The position numbers and the translations under genes were made by a program. Shown piece after piece: positions 42,134 through 53,278 of a stretch of 64,000 nucleotides of DNA. Every line of letters begins with the position of its first letter. Positions within the stretch are counted from its first letter, which is position 1. The notes beneath the pieces were generated by a model, which did no database searches, had not been told where the DNA came from, and was given only the letters and a program-made list of their open reading frames with translations. The stretch lies in assembly GCF_900110945.1 (NCBI RefSeq), contig NZ_FOFL01000001.1, positions 62,001-126,000 on the forward strand, read 5' to 3'. This DNA is from Devosia sp. YR412 (lineage in GTDB: Bacteria; Pseudomonadota; Alphaproteobacteria; Rhizobiales; Devosiaceae).

Positions 42134-43234
42134 TTACGCCCGTCCACCACGGACAGACGGATGCCAGAAGGTGACGCCCCTTTCGATGAGGGCGATCACC
42201 CCGTAGAAGACAGACCCCGCGACCGCGGCAACCGCGATCTCTGCCCAGACCAGGTCGATGGCCAGTCGGCCAACGCCTGTCGATATCCGGAAGCCCATTC
42301 CCACAATGGGCGTCCCGAAGAATTCCGCTACGATTGCGCCGATCAAGGCCAGAGTCGAGTTGATCTTGAGGGCGTTAAATATGAAGGGGCCCGCAGCGGG
42401 AAGCCGTAACTTCATAAGAGTTTGCCAGTAGCCGGCGGCATAGGTGCGCATCAGGTCGCGCTCGATGCTGGAGCTGGCGTTGAGGCCGGCCACGGTGTTG
42501 ACCAGCATCGGGAAGAAAGTCATCGCCACGACGACGGCGGCCTTGGACTGCCAGTCAAAGCCGAACCACATCACCATGATCGGCGCGATGCCGATGATCG
42601 GCAGGGCCGACATGAAATTGCCGATCGGCAGGAGGCCGGCCTTGAGAAAGGGCGAACGGTCGACAAGGATCGCCACCACGAGGCCGGAGAGGCAGCCGAT
42701 GGCATAGCCGGGCAACACGGATTTGATGAAGGTCTGGACGAAATCGGCCCAGAGGATCGATGCTGAATTGGCCAGCTGGGCGCCGATCATCGATGGCGCG
42801 GGCAGCAGCACCGGCGGCACATTGGCGCCGCGGGTGACCACTTCCCAGATGACCAGCAGCGCTGCGCCGAAGACGACAGGGATCAGCAGGCCCAAACCGG
42901 CATTGTCACCCAGCTTGGGCGCCAGCGCCTTGCTGAGCCGCTCGACGAACAGCCAGGCAAACAGCCAGGCCGCCACCAGTGCCATCCAGAAGAAAGCCGG
43001 GGTCGGGTCGAAAATGCCCAGGCTGGTGAGCAGAGCGACTGCGCCCAAGAGCGCAAAGGCGCCATCAGCCCAGAGACCAAGCGGAATGAAGAAGCGGATC
43101 AGGGACAGGAAGCCCAGCGCCAGAAAGGCCTTCAGCAGCAGCGCCTGTTCGAAGGGCGTCACCACGCTGAGCGCAAAGGCCGCGGCGGAGAGACCGCCGG
43201 CAACGAGGGCGAGAAAGATTTGCAGCTGGCTCAT
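42134..43234 (-). CDS. ABC transporter permease (pyrimidine operon)
   Basis: 366 residues with an N-terminal block of four extra membrane helices (about 1-115) and a C-terminal BPD_transp_1 domain of six helices; the EAA-type loop is NASSSIERDLMRTYAAGYWQ. It partners with the next permease, the ATPase and the NMT1 protein. Stop 42134 leaves 19 bases to the binding-protein gene. Longer than usual, owing to the N-terminal block. Confidence 0.88.
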   Translation of the reverse strand: MSQLQIFLALVAGGLSAAAFALSVVTPFEQALLLKAFLALGFLSLIRFFIPLGLWADGAFALLGAVALLTSLGIFDPTPAFFWMALVAAWLFAWLFVERLSKALAPKLGDNAGLGLLIPVVFGAALLVIWEVVTRGANVPPVLLPAPSMIGAQLANSASILWADFVQTFIKSVLPGYAIGCLSGLVVAILVDRSPFLKAGLLPIGNFMSALPIIGIAPIMVMWFGFDWQSKAAVVVAMTFFPMLVNTVAGLNASSSIERDLMRTYAAGYWQTLMKLRLPAAGPFIFNALKINSTLALIGAIVAEFFGTPIVGMGFRISTGVGRLAIDLVWAEIAVAAVAGSVFYGVIALIERGVTFWHPSVRGGRA

Positions 43235-44100
43235 GCGGGGCGGGCCCCCATGCGCCGGTTGACGGCGCTTTCGGCGAAACCGACGATCATAACCAAGACA
43301 GCGGCCAGCGCGGCGGCGATGAACAGGGCCGCCCAGATCTGTATGGTCTGGCCATTGTAGGAGCCGGTGAGCAGCCGCACGCCGAGGCCACCGCCAGCAG
43401 CATTGGACAGCTCGGAAACCACGGCACCGATCAGTGAAATGGCGATACCCACCTTCATCGAGGCAAACAGCATAGGCATGGCGGCGGGCCAGCGCAGCTT
43501 CCAGAAGGTCTGCCAGGGCGAGGCGTCGTAGGTGCGCATCAGGTCGAGCTGAATGCCCTCGGGCGAGCGCAGACCCTTGACCATGCCGACCACCACCGGA
43601 AAAAAGCTCAGATACATCGAGATCAGCGCCCGCGGCACCGTGCCGGTGACGCCGATCGAGCCCAGCCCAACCACCACCATGGGCGCGATGGCGAGGATCG
43701 GAATGGTCTGGCTGGCGATGATCCAGGGCATCAGCGAGCGATTGGCCGCTTCATTGTGAACGATGAACACCGCCAGCGCCGCGCCCAGCGCCGTGCCGAG
43801 CACGAAACCGAGCAGCGTCGAGGAGAGCGTGATCCAGCCGTGATAGGCCAGCGAGCGCTTGGAGGTCAGCTCCAGCGCCACGGTGGCATTCCAGATTTCC
43901 CCCACCACCTGATGCGGCGCCGGCAGCAGCGGGCGGTCCTGCGCCCAGGTCTGCAGCGCAAAATCGGTGAACGACACGTCGGTCAGCTCGGCGCGGCTAT
44001 TGAGCGTATTCTGCCACGGCGCGTTCATCGCGATGGCGCCGACATACCAGATGACCAGAATGGCCAGCAGCACCGTGAGAATGGGCAGGACGCGGTTCAA
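43231..44100 (-). CDS. ABC transporter permease (pyrimidine operon)
   Basis: 289 residues; six membrane helices and the EAA loop GLRSPEGIQLDLMRTYDASP. It is the second permease of the NMT1-type importer. It overlaps both neighbours by four bases (ATGA). An early soluble loop (about 30-85) faces the periplasm. Confidence 0.9.
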   Translation of the reverse strand: MNRVLPILTVLLAILVIWYVGAIAMNAPWQNTLNSRAELTDVSFTDFALQTWAQDRPLLPAPHQVVGEIWNATVALELTSKRSLAYHGWITLSSTLLGFVLGTALGAALAVFIVHNEAANRSLMPWIIASQTIPILAIAPMVVVGLGSIGVTGTVPRALISMYLSFFPVVVGMVKGLRSPEGIQLDLMRTYDASPWQTFWKLRWPAAMPMLFASMKVGIAISLIGAVVSELSNAAGGGLGVRLLTGSYNGQTIQIWAALFIAAALAAVLVMIVGFAESAVNRRMGARPA

Positions 44101-44885
44101 ACGTGATCCCCGTCGTAGCTATGGCCGGCCCGCAGTCCGTCGCGCACCCGCGCGGCAATGGCCAAAAACTCCGGCGTCTCGCGGATATCCAGCGGGCGCT
44201 CGCGCGGCAGGTTGCTCTCGATCACATCGGTAACGCGGCCGGGGCGGGGCGACATGACGACGATCTTGGTCGAAAGGTACACCGCCTCGGGAATGGAATG
44301 GGTGACGAAACAGATGGTCTTTTTCGTCGCCTCCCAGAGTTTCAGCAGTTCGGAATTGAGATGGTCGCGGACGATTTCGTCGAGTGCACCAAAGGGCTCG
44401 TCCATCAGCAGCAGGTCGGCATCGAAGGCCAGAGCGCGGGCAATGGAGGCGCGCTGCTGCATGCCGCCTGACAGCTGCCAGGGATATTTCTTCTCGAAGC
44501 CCGAAAGATTGACCAGATCCATTGTGCGTTTGATGCGCTCGGCCTGCTGGCTTTGCGAATAGCCCATGATTTCGAGCGGCAGGGCGATGTTCTTTTCGAT
44601 GGTCCGCCAAGGATAGAGCGCCGGCGCCTGGAACACATAGCCATAGGCCCGGTCCTTGCGCGCGTCGCCCGGCGTTTGGCCATTGATGGTCAATGTGCCC
44701 GAGGTCGGTTGTTCCAGATCGGCAATGGTGCGGAGGAATGTGGTCTTGCCGCAGCCCGAAGGCCCAATGAAGGAGACGAACTCGCCCTTTTCAATGGTGA
44801 GATTGACGTCGCTCAGCGCGACGACATCGCCATCATTGGTCTTGAAGGTGAGGCCGAGATTTTGCGCCGAGACTACCGCTGACAA
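44097..44885 (-). CDS. ABC transporter ATP-binding protein (pyrimidine operon)
   Basis: 262 residues, nitrate/taurine/NMT1-type ATPase: Walker A GPSGCGKTTFL, Q-loop YVFQAPALYPWRT, signature LSGGMQQRASIARAL, Walker B LLLMDEPFGALDE, H-loop FVTHSIPEAVYLS. Starts four bases after the hydantoinase stop. It energises uptake into the cytoplasm. Confidence 0.94.
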   Translation of the reverse strand: MSAVVSAQNLGLTFKTNDGDVVALSDVNLTIEKGEFVSFIGPSGCGKTTFLRTIADLEQPTSGTLTINGQTPGDARKDRAYGYVFQAPALYPWRTIEKNIALPLEIMGYSQSQQAERIKRTMDLVNLSGFEKKYPWQLSGGMQQRASIARALAFDADLLLMDEPFGALDEIVRDHLNSELLKLWEATKKTICFVTHSIPEAVYLSTKIVVMSPRPGRVTDVIESNLPRERPLDIRETPEFLAIAARVRDGLRAGHSYDGDHV

Positions 44886-44889
44886 GCTT

Positions 44890-46341
44890 TCAAACCCCCG
44901 AAGCCGGAATGCCCGACCGTTCCACCTTGCGCGGTGCGACGATGTCTTTCCACTGCGACAGCGCCCGGTTCACAGGGTTCTTTGCCTCGCGGCCGACAAA
45001 CTTGCCATGGCCCGGCTCCGCATCGACGGAATTCTCGGTAACCGAGACCTTGCCACGGCTCAGCACGAAGCGCGGCAGGCCGGTGACCTCGAAACCTTCG
45101 AAGACATTGTAGTCGATGACCGACTGCTGGGCGGAAGCGGTGATGGTCTTCTTGCGCGCCGGGTCCCAGACAATCAGGTCGGCATCGGCGCCAACCAGCA
45201 CAGCGCCCTTTTTGGGATAGAGGCCCAGGATCTTCGCAATATTGGTCGAGGTGACGGCGACGAATTCGTTCATGGTCAGGCGACCGGTGTTGACGCCCGC
45301 GGTCCACAGCACCGGCAGGCGATCTTCCAAGCCGCCCGTGCCATTGGGAATTTTCGAGAAATCGCCAAGGCCACTGCGCTTCTGCGCCGTGGTGAAGGCA
45401 CAGTGATCTGTTGCGACACAGGACAGAGAGCCCGACTGCAGCCCGGCCCACAGCGAATCTTGGTGGCTCTTGTTGCGGAAGGGCGGCGACATGACGCGAC
45501 GGGCGGCGTGATCCCAGTCCTGGTTGAAATATTCGCTTTCATCCAGCGTCAAATGCTGCACCAGCGGCTCGCCATAGACGCGCATGCCCTTCTGGCGGGC
45601 GCGGCGAATGGCTTCATGCGCCTGTTCGGAGCTGACATGCACGACATAAAGCGGCACGCCCGCCATATCCGCGATCATGATGGCGCGATTGGTGGCCTCG
45701 CCTTCGACTTCCGGCGGGCGCGAATAGGCATGGCCTTCGGGGCCATTATTGCCCTCGGCAAGCAGCTTGGCCGTCATCGCCGCAACCACGTCGCCGTTCT
45801 CGGCATGCACCAGCGGCAGGGCGCCAAGCTCGGCGCAGCGCTGGAACGACGAGAACATCTCGTCGTCATTGACCATCAGCGAACCCTTGTAGGCCATGAA
45901 ATGCTTGAAGCTGGTGATGCCGCGATCGACCACCTCCTCCATTTCGCGCCACACCTGCTCGCCCCACCAGGTAATCGCCATGTGGAAGCTGTAGTCGGCA
46001 CTCGCCTTGCCGGTCTTGTTGTCCCACATGTGGAGGGCCTCGATCAGGCTCTGGTTGGGATTGGGCAGGCAGAAATCCACCACCATGGTAGTGCCGCCGG
46101 CCAGGCCCGCGCGAGTGCCGCTCTCGAAGTCATCGGCGGAATAGGTGCCCATGAAGGGCATTTCCAGATGGGTATGCGGATCGATGCCACCGGGCATGAT
46201 GTAACAGCCACTGGCGTCGAGCACCTCGTCTCCGGAAAGGTTTTGGCCGATCTCGACGATCACATCGCCTTCAATCTTGACGTCCGCCTTGTAGGTTAGA
46301 TCAGCGGTAACGACGGTGCCGTTCTTGATGACTTTGCTCAT
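44890..46341 (-). CDS. hydA: Dihydropyrimidinase (D-hydantoinase)
   Basis: 483 residues. Amidohydrolase that opens dihydrouracil or dihydrothymine to N-carbamoyl-beta-alanine (or -aminoisobutyrate). Zinc site: PGGIDPHTHLEMPF (two His), carboxylated Lys in TSFKHFMAYKG, His in PLVHAENGD and LYVVHVSSEQ, Asp in CVATDHCAFTTAQK. Length and the C-terminal AHPGHGKFVGR-like motif (AEPGHGKFVGREAKN) match the family. It follows an immunity-like gene by 16 bases and precedes the ABC ATPase by four. Confidence 0.95.
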   Translation of the reverse strand: MSKVIKNGTVVTADLTYKADVKIEGDVIVEIGQNLSGDEVLDASGCYIMPGGIDPHTHLEMPFMGTYSADDFESGTRAGLAGGTTMVVDFCLPNPNQSLIEALHMWDNKTGKASADYSFHMAITWWGEQVWREMEEVVDRGITSFKHFMAYKGSLMVNDDEMFSSFQRCAELGALPLVHAENGDVVAAMTAKLLAEGNNGPEGHAYSRPPEVEGEATNRAIMIADMAGVPLYVVHVSSEQAHEAIRRARQKGMRVYGEPLVQHLTLDESEYFNQDWDHAARRVMSPPFRNKSHQDSLWAGLQSGSLSCVATDHCAFTTAQKRSGLGDFSKIPNGTGGLEDRLPVLWTAGVNTGRLTMNEFVAVTSTNIAKILGLYPKKGAVLVGADADLIVWDPARKKTITASAQQSVIDYNVFEGFEVTGLPRFVLSRGKVSVTENSVDAEPGHGKFVGREAKNPVNRALSQWKDIVAPRKVERSGIPASGV

Positions 46342-46357
46342 ACTGCCTGTCCTATGG

Positions 46358-46801
46358 TCAATCGAGCCACTCCCCGCCCCATCCTCGCTTGGGCGGATTG
46401 TCGCTGTTCATTTCGAGAAAGAAGATGGCGTCGGCGACGATGTCCTCGGGAATGCGCTTGTCGATGCGGTGAACGAGGTCCACGGCCTCGGTTTGCAAAT
46501 CCTTGTGCCCGGCCCAGAACTGGCGGGGAATTTCATGGATCAGCATTGTCAGCAGCAAGGTCCGGTCGAGCTTTACCGCAGGGTCCGCTTCCACCCTGTC
46601 GAGCAGGTAGCGCACCACAATCTCGACCTCTGCCTCCTGCACGATCAGCCGCACCAGATCGACGTCGTTCAGCGAGCCGATAGGGGCCGCGCAGGCCGCG
46701 TGGAACGCTTCGTGCGACGTACTCTCAAACGGGCCGGTGAAGTCCGGGTGCCCGGTCATCTCGTTGATCGATTTGGTCACGTCGATCAACGGCCTCGTCA
46801 C
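46358..46801 (-). CDS. CdiI immunity-like small protein in pyrimidine operon
   Basis: 147 residues from a GTG at 46801 that overlaps the ureidopropionase stop as GTGA. The core SLNDVDLVRLIVQEAEVEIV with VRYLLDRVEADP resembles the all-helical fold of proteins annotated as contact-dependent-inhibition immunity (pattern LxDLRxLIxQxxGLxxLVPLAL), but no CdiA toxin or other immunity gene is near. The rest is charged and soluble, ending NPPKRGWGGEWLD. Its job between two enzyme genes is unknown; it may be a chaperone, regulator or repurposed fold. Confidence 0.5.
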   Translation of the reverse strand: MTRPLIDVTKSINEMTGHPDFTGPFESTSHEAFHAACAAPIGSLNDVDLVRLIVQEAEVEIVVRYLLDRVEADPAVKLDRTLLLTMLIHEIPRQFWAGHKDLQTEAVDLVHRIDKRIPEDIVADAIFFLEMNSDNPPKRGWGGEWLD

Positions 46802-48048
46802 TCGACAATCTCCGCCGTTTCCAGCACGGCGTGGAACAGCACGTCGCAACCGGCGGCGGCCCATTCCATGGAAATGTCCTCGGCCTCGTTGTGGCTGAGG
46901 CCGTCGACGCAGGGGCACATGATCATGGTGGTGGGGGCGAGGCGATTGGTCCAGCAGGCGTCGTGGCCAGCGCCGGAGATGATGTCCATGTGCGAATAGC
47001 CGAGCTTTTCGGCCGCCGAGCGCACACGGCCAACGAGGACCGGATCGAAGGCCACCGGATCGAAATGCCCCACGGCCTCCATGGCATAGCCGACGCCGAG
47101 TTCGGCACAGATAGCCTGTGCACGCGCCTCGATCTGGCTCCGCATTGACGTCAGCTTGCCCAGCTCCGGCGAACGGATATCGACCGTGAACACCACCGTG
47201 CCCGGTAGCACATTGCGCGAATTGGGCGAGAACTTCATCTGCCCCACGCCACCGACGGCGCCCGGCTGATGCGCCATGGCGATCTCCTGCACCGCTTCGA
47301 TGATGCGTGCGGTGGCTAGACCCGCATTGACCCGCATCAGCATCGGCGTCGAGCCGGTATGGGCTTCCTTGCCGGTCAGGGTGAATTCGAGCCACCACAG
47401 GCCCTGGCCGTGGGTGACGACGCCGATCTGCTTGTTCTCGGCCTCAAGGATCGGGCCTTGCTCGATGTGATATTCGAAATAGGCATGCATCTTGCGGGCG
47501 CCGACCTGTTCCTCGCCGCGCCAGCCGATGCGGGCCAGTTCATCACCATAGGTCTTGCCGTCCTGGTCCTTGCGGCCATAGGCGTAGTCCTGCGTGTGGA
47601 TTCCCGCAAAGACGCCCGAGGCCAGCATGGCGGGGGCGAAACGCGCGCCCTCTTCATTGGCCCAATTGGTGACGACAATCGGATGCTTGGTCTTGATGCC
47701 GAGGTCGTTGAGCGAACGCACGACTTCGAGCCCGGCCAAAACGCCAAGCACGCCGTCATATTTGCCGCCGGTCGGCTGGGTATCGAGATGGCTGCCGACA
47801 TAGACCGGCAGGGCATCGGGATCCGTGCCCGGACGCGTCATGAACATCGTCCCCATCTGGTCGACGCCCATGGTCAGCCCGGCGTCGTCGCACCAGCGCT
47901 GGAACAGGCGACGGCCTTCGCCATCCTCGTCGGTCAGCGTCTGGCGGTTATTGCCCCCGGCAATGCCGGGACCAATCTTGGCCATATCCATCAGGCTGTC
48001 CCAGAGCCGATCACCGTTGATACGAAGGTTTTCTCCTGGGGCAGACAT
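46798..48048 (-). CDS. Beta-ureidopropionase / N-carbamoyl amidohydrolase (M20 family)
   Basis: 416 residues from ATG 48048 (MSAPGENLRINGDRLW; AGGA eight bases upstream). Zinc-dependent hydrolase of the HyuC/AmaB type: VGSHLDTQPTGGKYDGVLG (metal His and Asp), TNWANEEGARFAPAM (Glu), EYHIEQGPILE (His), SGAGHDACWTNRLAP (His). It converts N-carbamoyl-beta-alanine to beta-alanine, CO2 and ammonia. Stop overlaps the GTG of the CdiI-like gene. Confidence 0.93.
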   Translation of the reverse strand: MSAPGENLRINGDRLWDSLMDMAKIGPGIAGGNNRQTLTDEDGEGRRLFQRWCDDAGLTMGVDQMGTMFMTRPGTDPDALPVYVGSHLDTQPTGGKYDGVLGVLAGLEVVRSLNDLGIKTKHPIVVTNWANEEGARFAPAMLASGVFAGIHTQDYAYGRKDQDGKTYGDELARIGWRGEEQVGARKMHAYFEYHIEQGPILEAENKQIGVVTHGQGLWWLEFTLTGKEAHTGSTPMLMRVNAGLATARIIEAVQEIAMAHQPGAVGGVGQMKFSPNSRNVLPGTVVFTVDIRSPELGKLTSMRSQIEARAQAICAELGVGYAMEAVGHFDPVAFDPVLVGRVRSAAEKLGYSHMDIISGAGHDACWTNRLAPTTMIMCPCVDGLSHNEAEDISMEWAAAGCDVLFHAVLETAEIVE

Positions 48049-48058
48049 GGTCATATTC

Positions 48059-49551
<1,493 letters not shown>

Positions 49552-49552
<1 letters not shown>

Positions 49553-50880
49553 TATGCAATGCTCCGCAACACGGCGCGAATGCCGTCGATCAGTTCGGCG
49601 ATCTGCGCCTTGGAGATGATCAGCGGCGGGCTGAGCGCGATGATGTCGCCGGTGGTGCGGATCAGAAAGCCGCTTTCATAGGCGGCGAGGAAGGCCGAGA
49701 AGGCCCGTTTGGTCGGCGAGCCAGCGATCGGTTCGAGCTCGATCGCGCCGACCATGCCGATATTGCGGATGTCGATGACATGCGGTTCGCCCTTGAGCGA
49801 ATGCAGCGCCTCGGCGAAATGCACGCCCATCTCGGTGCCGCGCGTGAGCAGATCCTCGTCCTTGTAGGTTTCGAGCGTGGCGAGAGCTGCCGCGGAAGCC
49901 ACCGGATTGCCCGAATAGGTATAGCCGTGGAAGAATTCGATGACGTGCTCCGGCCCGCCCATGAAGGCATCATGGATCTCCGAGCTGACCAGCACGGCAC
50001 CCATCGGGATAATGCCATTGGTCAGGCCCTTGGCGGTGACCATGATATCGGGCGTCACGCCGAAATAGTCGGCGCCAAACGGCGTGCCGAGACGGCCAAA
50101 GCCGGTGATGACCTCGTCGAATATAAGAAGGATGCCATGCTTCTTGGTGATCTCGCGCAGGCGCTTGAGATAGCCGACCGGCGGGATCAGCACGCCTGTG
50201 GAGCCGGCGACCGGCTCGACGATGACGGCAGCAATGGTGGACGCGTCATGCAGCGTGACGATGCGTTCCAGCTCATCGGCCAGCTCGGTGCCATATTCCG
50301 GCACCCCCTTGGTGAAGGCGTTTTTGCTGAGGTTATGGGTATGGGGCATGTGGTCGACGCCGCCGAGCAGCGTGCCGAACATTTTCCGGTTGGTGACAAT
50401 GCCGCCCACCGAAATGCCGCCGAAATTGACGCCGTGATAGGCGCGCTCGCGGCCGATCAGCCTTGTGCGCGCACCTTCGCCCTTCACGCGGTGATAGGCC
50501 AGCGCCACCTTGAGCGCCGTCTCGACCGATTCAGAACCTGAATTGGTATAGAGCACATGGTTGAGCCCCTCGGGGGCAATGTCCACGAGACGATTGGCCA
50601 GCTCGAAGGCCTTGGGATGGCCCATCTGGAAGGCGGGGGCGTAGTCGAGCTCGGCCGCCTGCTTGGCAATCGCTTCCACGATCTTGGGACGCGCGTGACC
50701 AGCATTGACGCACCACAGGCCCGCAGTGCCGTCGAGCACCTGGCGACCGTCACTGGTCGTGTAATGCATATCCTTGGCCGCAACGAACATGCGTGGCGAT
50801 TTCTTGAACTGCCGATTGGCCGTAAACGGCATCCAGAAGGCGCTCAGATCGTTCGGCACCACGGCGTTGGAATTGGACAC
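49552..50880 (-). CDS. Beta-alanine:pyruvate aminotransferase (class III)
   Basis: 442 residues from GTG 50880 ([20 protein letters not shown]), with GGGGAG ten bases upstream; a longer GTG (50916) is possible. PLP enzyme: Lys in [18 protein letters not shown], cofactor motif [28 protein letters not shown] (Asp). Omega-amino acid transaminase converting beta-alanine and pyruvate to malonate semialdehyde and alanine. First gene of the nine-gene operon, behind a RutR-type box. Confidence 0.94.
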
Positions 50881-50955
50881 GAAACGCTCACTCCCCTTGA
50901 TTCTGGTCTGGTCCACGTTTTGGCTCTTGACGCCGACGCTTTAAGTCCAGAAATT

Positions 50956-50971
50956 TTGACCAGTTGGAAAA
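50956..50971. promoter_or_regulatory. RutR-type box between rutR and the pyrimidine operon
   Basis: TTGACCA-GT-TGGAAAA fits the RutR box TTGACCA-N2-TGGTCAA at all but two positions. It lies midway in the divergent region (76 bases from the transaminase start, 36 before rutR). Confidence 0.7.
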
Positions 50972-51006
50972 ATGTTAGCACTCCCAAACTTTCCCGCAAG
51001 GCGAAA

Positions 51007-51723
51007 ATGCCGCCGACCAAAGTGAAAAGTGCCGAAGTCCCGATCGCTCCCAAGCGCCAGCACAAGGCTGACGCCAAGGCGGCTACGCATGCCCCGCCCA
51101 AGCCGCGGCCGCTGACCCGGATTCAGCGCGAAAAGCAGGATATTATCCTCGAAGCGGCGCTGGATGTGTTTTCGCTGCATGGCTTTCGCGGCGCCACCAT
51201 CGACCAGATCGCCGAAGTGGCAGGGATGAGCAAACCCAACCTGCTGTATTATTTCCCGCGCAAGGAAGAGATCCATCGCCGCCTGATGGGCGAGCTGCTG
51301 GTGACCTGGCTGGCCCCCTTGCGTGAAATGGATGCCGACGGCGATCCCTTCCCCGAAATCCGCTCTTATATTCGCCGCAAGCTGGAGATGGCACGCGACT
51401 TTCCGCGCGAAAGCCGGTTGTTCGCCAATGAAATGCTGCAGGGCGCGCCGCGCATCATCGAGATGATCGAGGTCGATCTCAAAAACCTCGTCGATGAAAA
51501 GGCGCGCGTGCTGCTGACCTGGATGGACCAAGGCAAGTTGACGCGCACCGACCCCTATCACCTGATCTTTTCGATCTGGGCGACCACGCAGCATTATGCC
51601 GATTTCGACGTGCAGGTGCGCGCCGTGCTCGGTCCCGGTCGCGGTGGCGAGGGACGGTTCGAGGATGCGGCGCGCTATCTCGAACAGCTGTTCCTGTTCG
51701 GCCTGACGCCGCGGCCGCGTTGA
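51007..51723 (+). CDS. rutR: RutR-family TetR regulator of pyrimidine catabolism
   Basis: 238 residues from ATG 51007; the first 35 are a basic tail (PKRQHKADAKAATHAPPKPR). HTH about 45-95: ILEAALDVFSLHGFRGATID, QIAEVAGMSKPNLLYYFPRK. C-terminal domain with the RutR signature HLIFSIWATTQHYADFDVQV, in which uracil or thymine binds. In absence of uracil RutR represses; divergent operon encodes uracil degradation enzymes, fitting the role. Confidence 0.92.
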   Translation: MPPTKVKSAEVPIAPKRQHKADAKAATHAPPKPRPLTRIQREKQDIILEAALDVFSLHGFRGATIDQIAEVAGMSKPNLLYYFPRKEEIHRRLMGELLVTWLAPLREMDADGDPFPEIRSYIRRKLEMARDFPRESRLFANEMLQGAPRIIEMIEVDLKNLVDEKARVLLTWMDQGKLTRTDPYHLIFSIWATTQHYADFDVQVRAVLGPGRGGEGRFEDAARYLEQLFLFGLTPRPR

Positions 51724-51788
51724 GCCGCGCTTGACAGCGGCTCGGCCTCTATAGCTCCATAGGGCAATAATTCGGCAGGGAGGCCGTC

Positions 51789-52388
51789 ATGACCCAGCAG
51801 GTTCGCGCCCATATGATGCTGTCGCTGGACGGCTTCGGTAGCGGTCTCAACCAGAGCCGCGAGCGCCCATTCGGCACGGTGGACCCGCGCCAACTGGCGC
51901 GCTGGATGTTCGAGGATGCCGACACCAACCGCGCCGAGATCGACGCCATTGTCGATCACGGCGCCTTCGTCATGGGCCGCAACATGTGGGCCGCACCCGG
52001 GCCGGGCGTCTGGGAGGAAGAGTGGACCGGCTGGTGGGGCCCCAATCCGCCCTATCGCGCGCCGGTCTTCGTCTTGACCCACTACGAGCGCCCGCCGATC
52101 GAGATGGAGGGTGGGACCACGTTCCATTTCGTCACCCAGGGCCCCGAAGTGGCACTGGCCCGTGCCAAGGAGGCGGCCGGTGGACGCAATGTCGCCATTG
52201 CCGGCGGGGTCACCACCTTGCGCCACTATCTCAATGCCGGTGCGGTGGACACGCTGCACCTCAAGATCGTGCCGCTGATCGTCGGACAGGGCGAGCGGCT
52301 GTGGGAAGGGTTGACCGCCCAACTCGAGCCGACCGGTTCGCGCCACACCCGCTTTGCCACCCATGTGGACTATCGCGTGACCCGCTAG
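51789..52388 (+). CDS. Dihydrofolate reductase-family (RibD C-terminal domain) protein
   Basis: 199 residues; GGGAGG six bases upstream. RibD_C fold: MMLSLDGFGSGLNQSRERPF at the N-terminus, VMGRNMWAAPGPGVWEEEW, PVFVLTHYERPPIEM, NVAIAGGVTTLRHYLNAGAV, and LHLKIVPLIVGQGERLWEGL. NADPH-dependent reductase of unknown substrate. Four-base convergent overlap with the DUF4260 gene. Confidence 0.9.
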   Translation: MTQQVRAHMMLSLDGFGSGLNQSRERPFGTVDPRQLARWMFEDADTNRAEIDAIVDHGAFVMGRNMWAAPGPGVWEEEWTGWWGPNPPYRAPVFVLTHYERPPIEMEGGTTFHFVTQGPEVALARAKEAAGGRNVAIAGGVTTLRHYLNAGAVDTLHLKIVPLIVGQGERLWEGLTAQLEPTGSRHTRFATHVDYRVTR

Positions 52389-52771
52389 GCGCGGGCCTTG
52401 CCGACCGCGCCGAGATGGGTCTGGGTGAAGCTGCCGAGCTTGAGGCCATAGCCCAGCGCCCGGTCAAAACCGATATGGGCGACCCAGATGGCAGCCAGAC
52501 CATAGGCCAGCGGGCCGAAGACCAGTCCCGACAGCGCCAGTACAGCCGGCGCTACATAGGTGTGGCCAAAATTATAGGTCAGCCGGCCGAACGTCGCATT
52601 GCGCAGATAGCCCAGCATGGTCAGGTCGGGCGCCAGGAACAAAAGGGCGAAGATCAGCCAGGATTGGCCCAGAACATAATAGGCGGCTACGCCCAACCCG
52701 ACGGCGGCAAGGCCTTCGAGACGCTGCAGCATGATGGCGTGGGAGGCGGTGTGGTTTGTTGCGGTGGTCAT
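52385..52771 (-). CDS. DUF4260 membrane protein
   Basis: 128 residues from ATG 52771 (GAGGA upstream). About four membrane helices with the DUF4260 pattern: LQRLEGLAAVGLGVAAYYVL, FLAPDLTMLGYLRN, YNFGHTYVAPAVL, IGFDRALGYGLKL and TQTHLGAVGK. The function is unknown; inner membrane. Confidence 0.9.
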   Translation of the reverse strand: MTTATNHTASHAIMLQRLEGLAAVGLGVAAYYVLGQSWLIFALLFLAPDLTMLGYLRNATFGRLTYNFGHTYVAPAVLALSGLVFGPLAYGLAAIWVAHIGFDRALGYGLKLGSFTQTHLGAVGKARA

Positions 52772-53278
52772 CGTGGTTTTCCTCGTTTGATCAACAGACG
52801 CTAGCTCCATGCGTGGCTGGTTTGAATTCCCGCAAAACAAACACTTCCTATTCAATAATGAATAGGATGGATGAGGTAGGTCGAGGTCCTAAGCGACAAA
52901 ATGGCAAGATTGCTGCCACAATCGTGCCTGATTTCGGCTTTTCGCACCGCCAAAACACCCCAATTTTCGGCGCAACCACACCCACAACGCAGAAAAGGTC
53001 AGTTAGGCTGGAACCGTGACCTCTCGGCCACAGGGCGCAAGATGAATCTCCACTTGGGGAGATTCCGGAATGACGCTGGACAAGATTCGCGTGGATTCCG
53101 GATTCATTTCCTCCAATTGCGCCGAGTCATTCAGCAAGACGGCGAAATTAGTGCCCGGAATCTTGAGGCAATTGGGCAACAGACGGCCAAGCAGGCCGAA
53201 ACTGCCGGGTTTGGGCACATTGTGGCCGATAGCGCCCTTTAACAAACGCCTCACCTTAACTGACGTGAGTTTAGTCGT
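52772..53278. other. 507-bp intergenic region upstream of rlpA
   Basis: No convincing coding sequence on either strand. A perfect eight-pair hairpin GAATCTCC/GGAGATTC lies at 53044-53065 and a seven-base pair CCGGAAT/ATTCCGG at 53065-53071 and 53095-53101. The long gap carries the rlpA and DUF4260 promoters; the hairpins may shape the rlpA leader. Confidence 0.4.
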
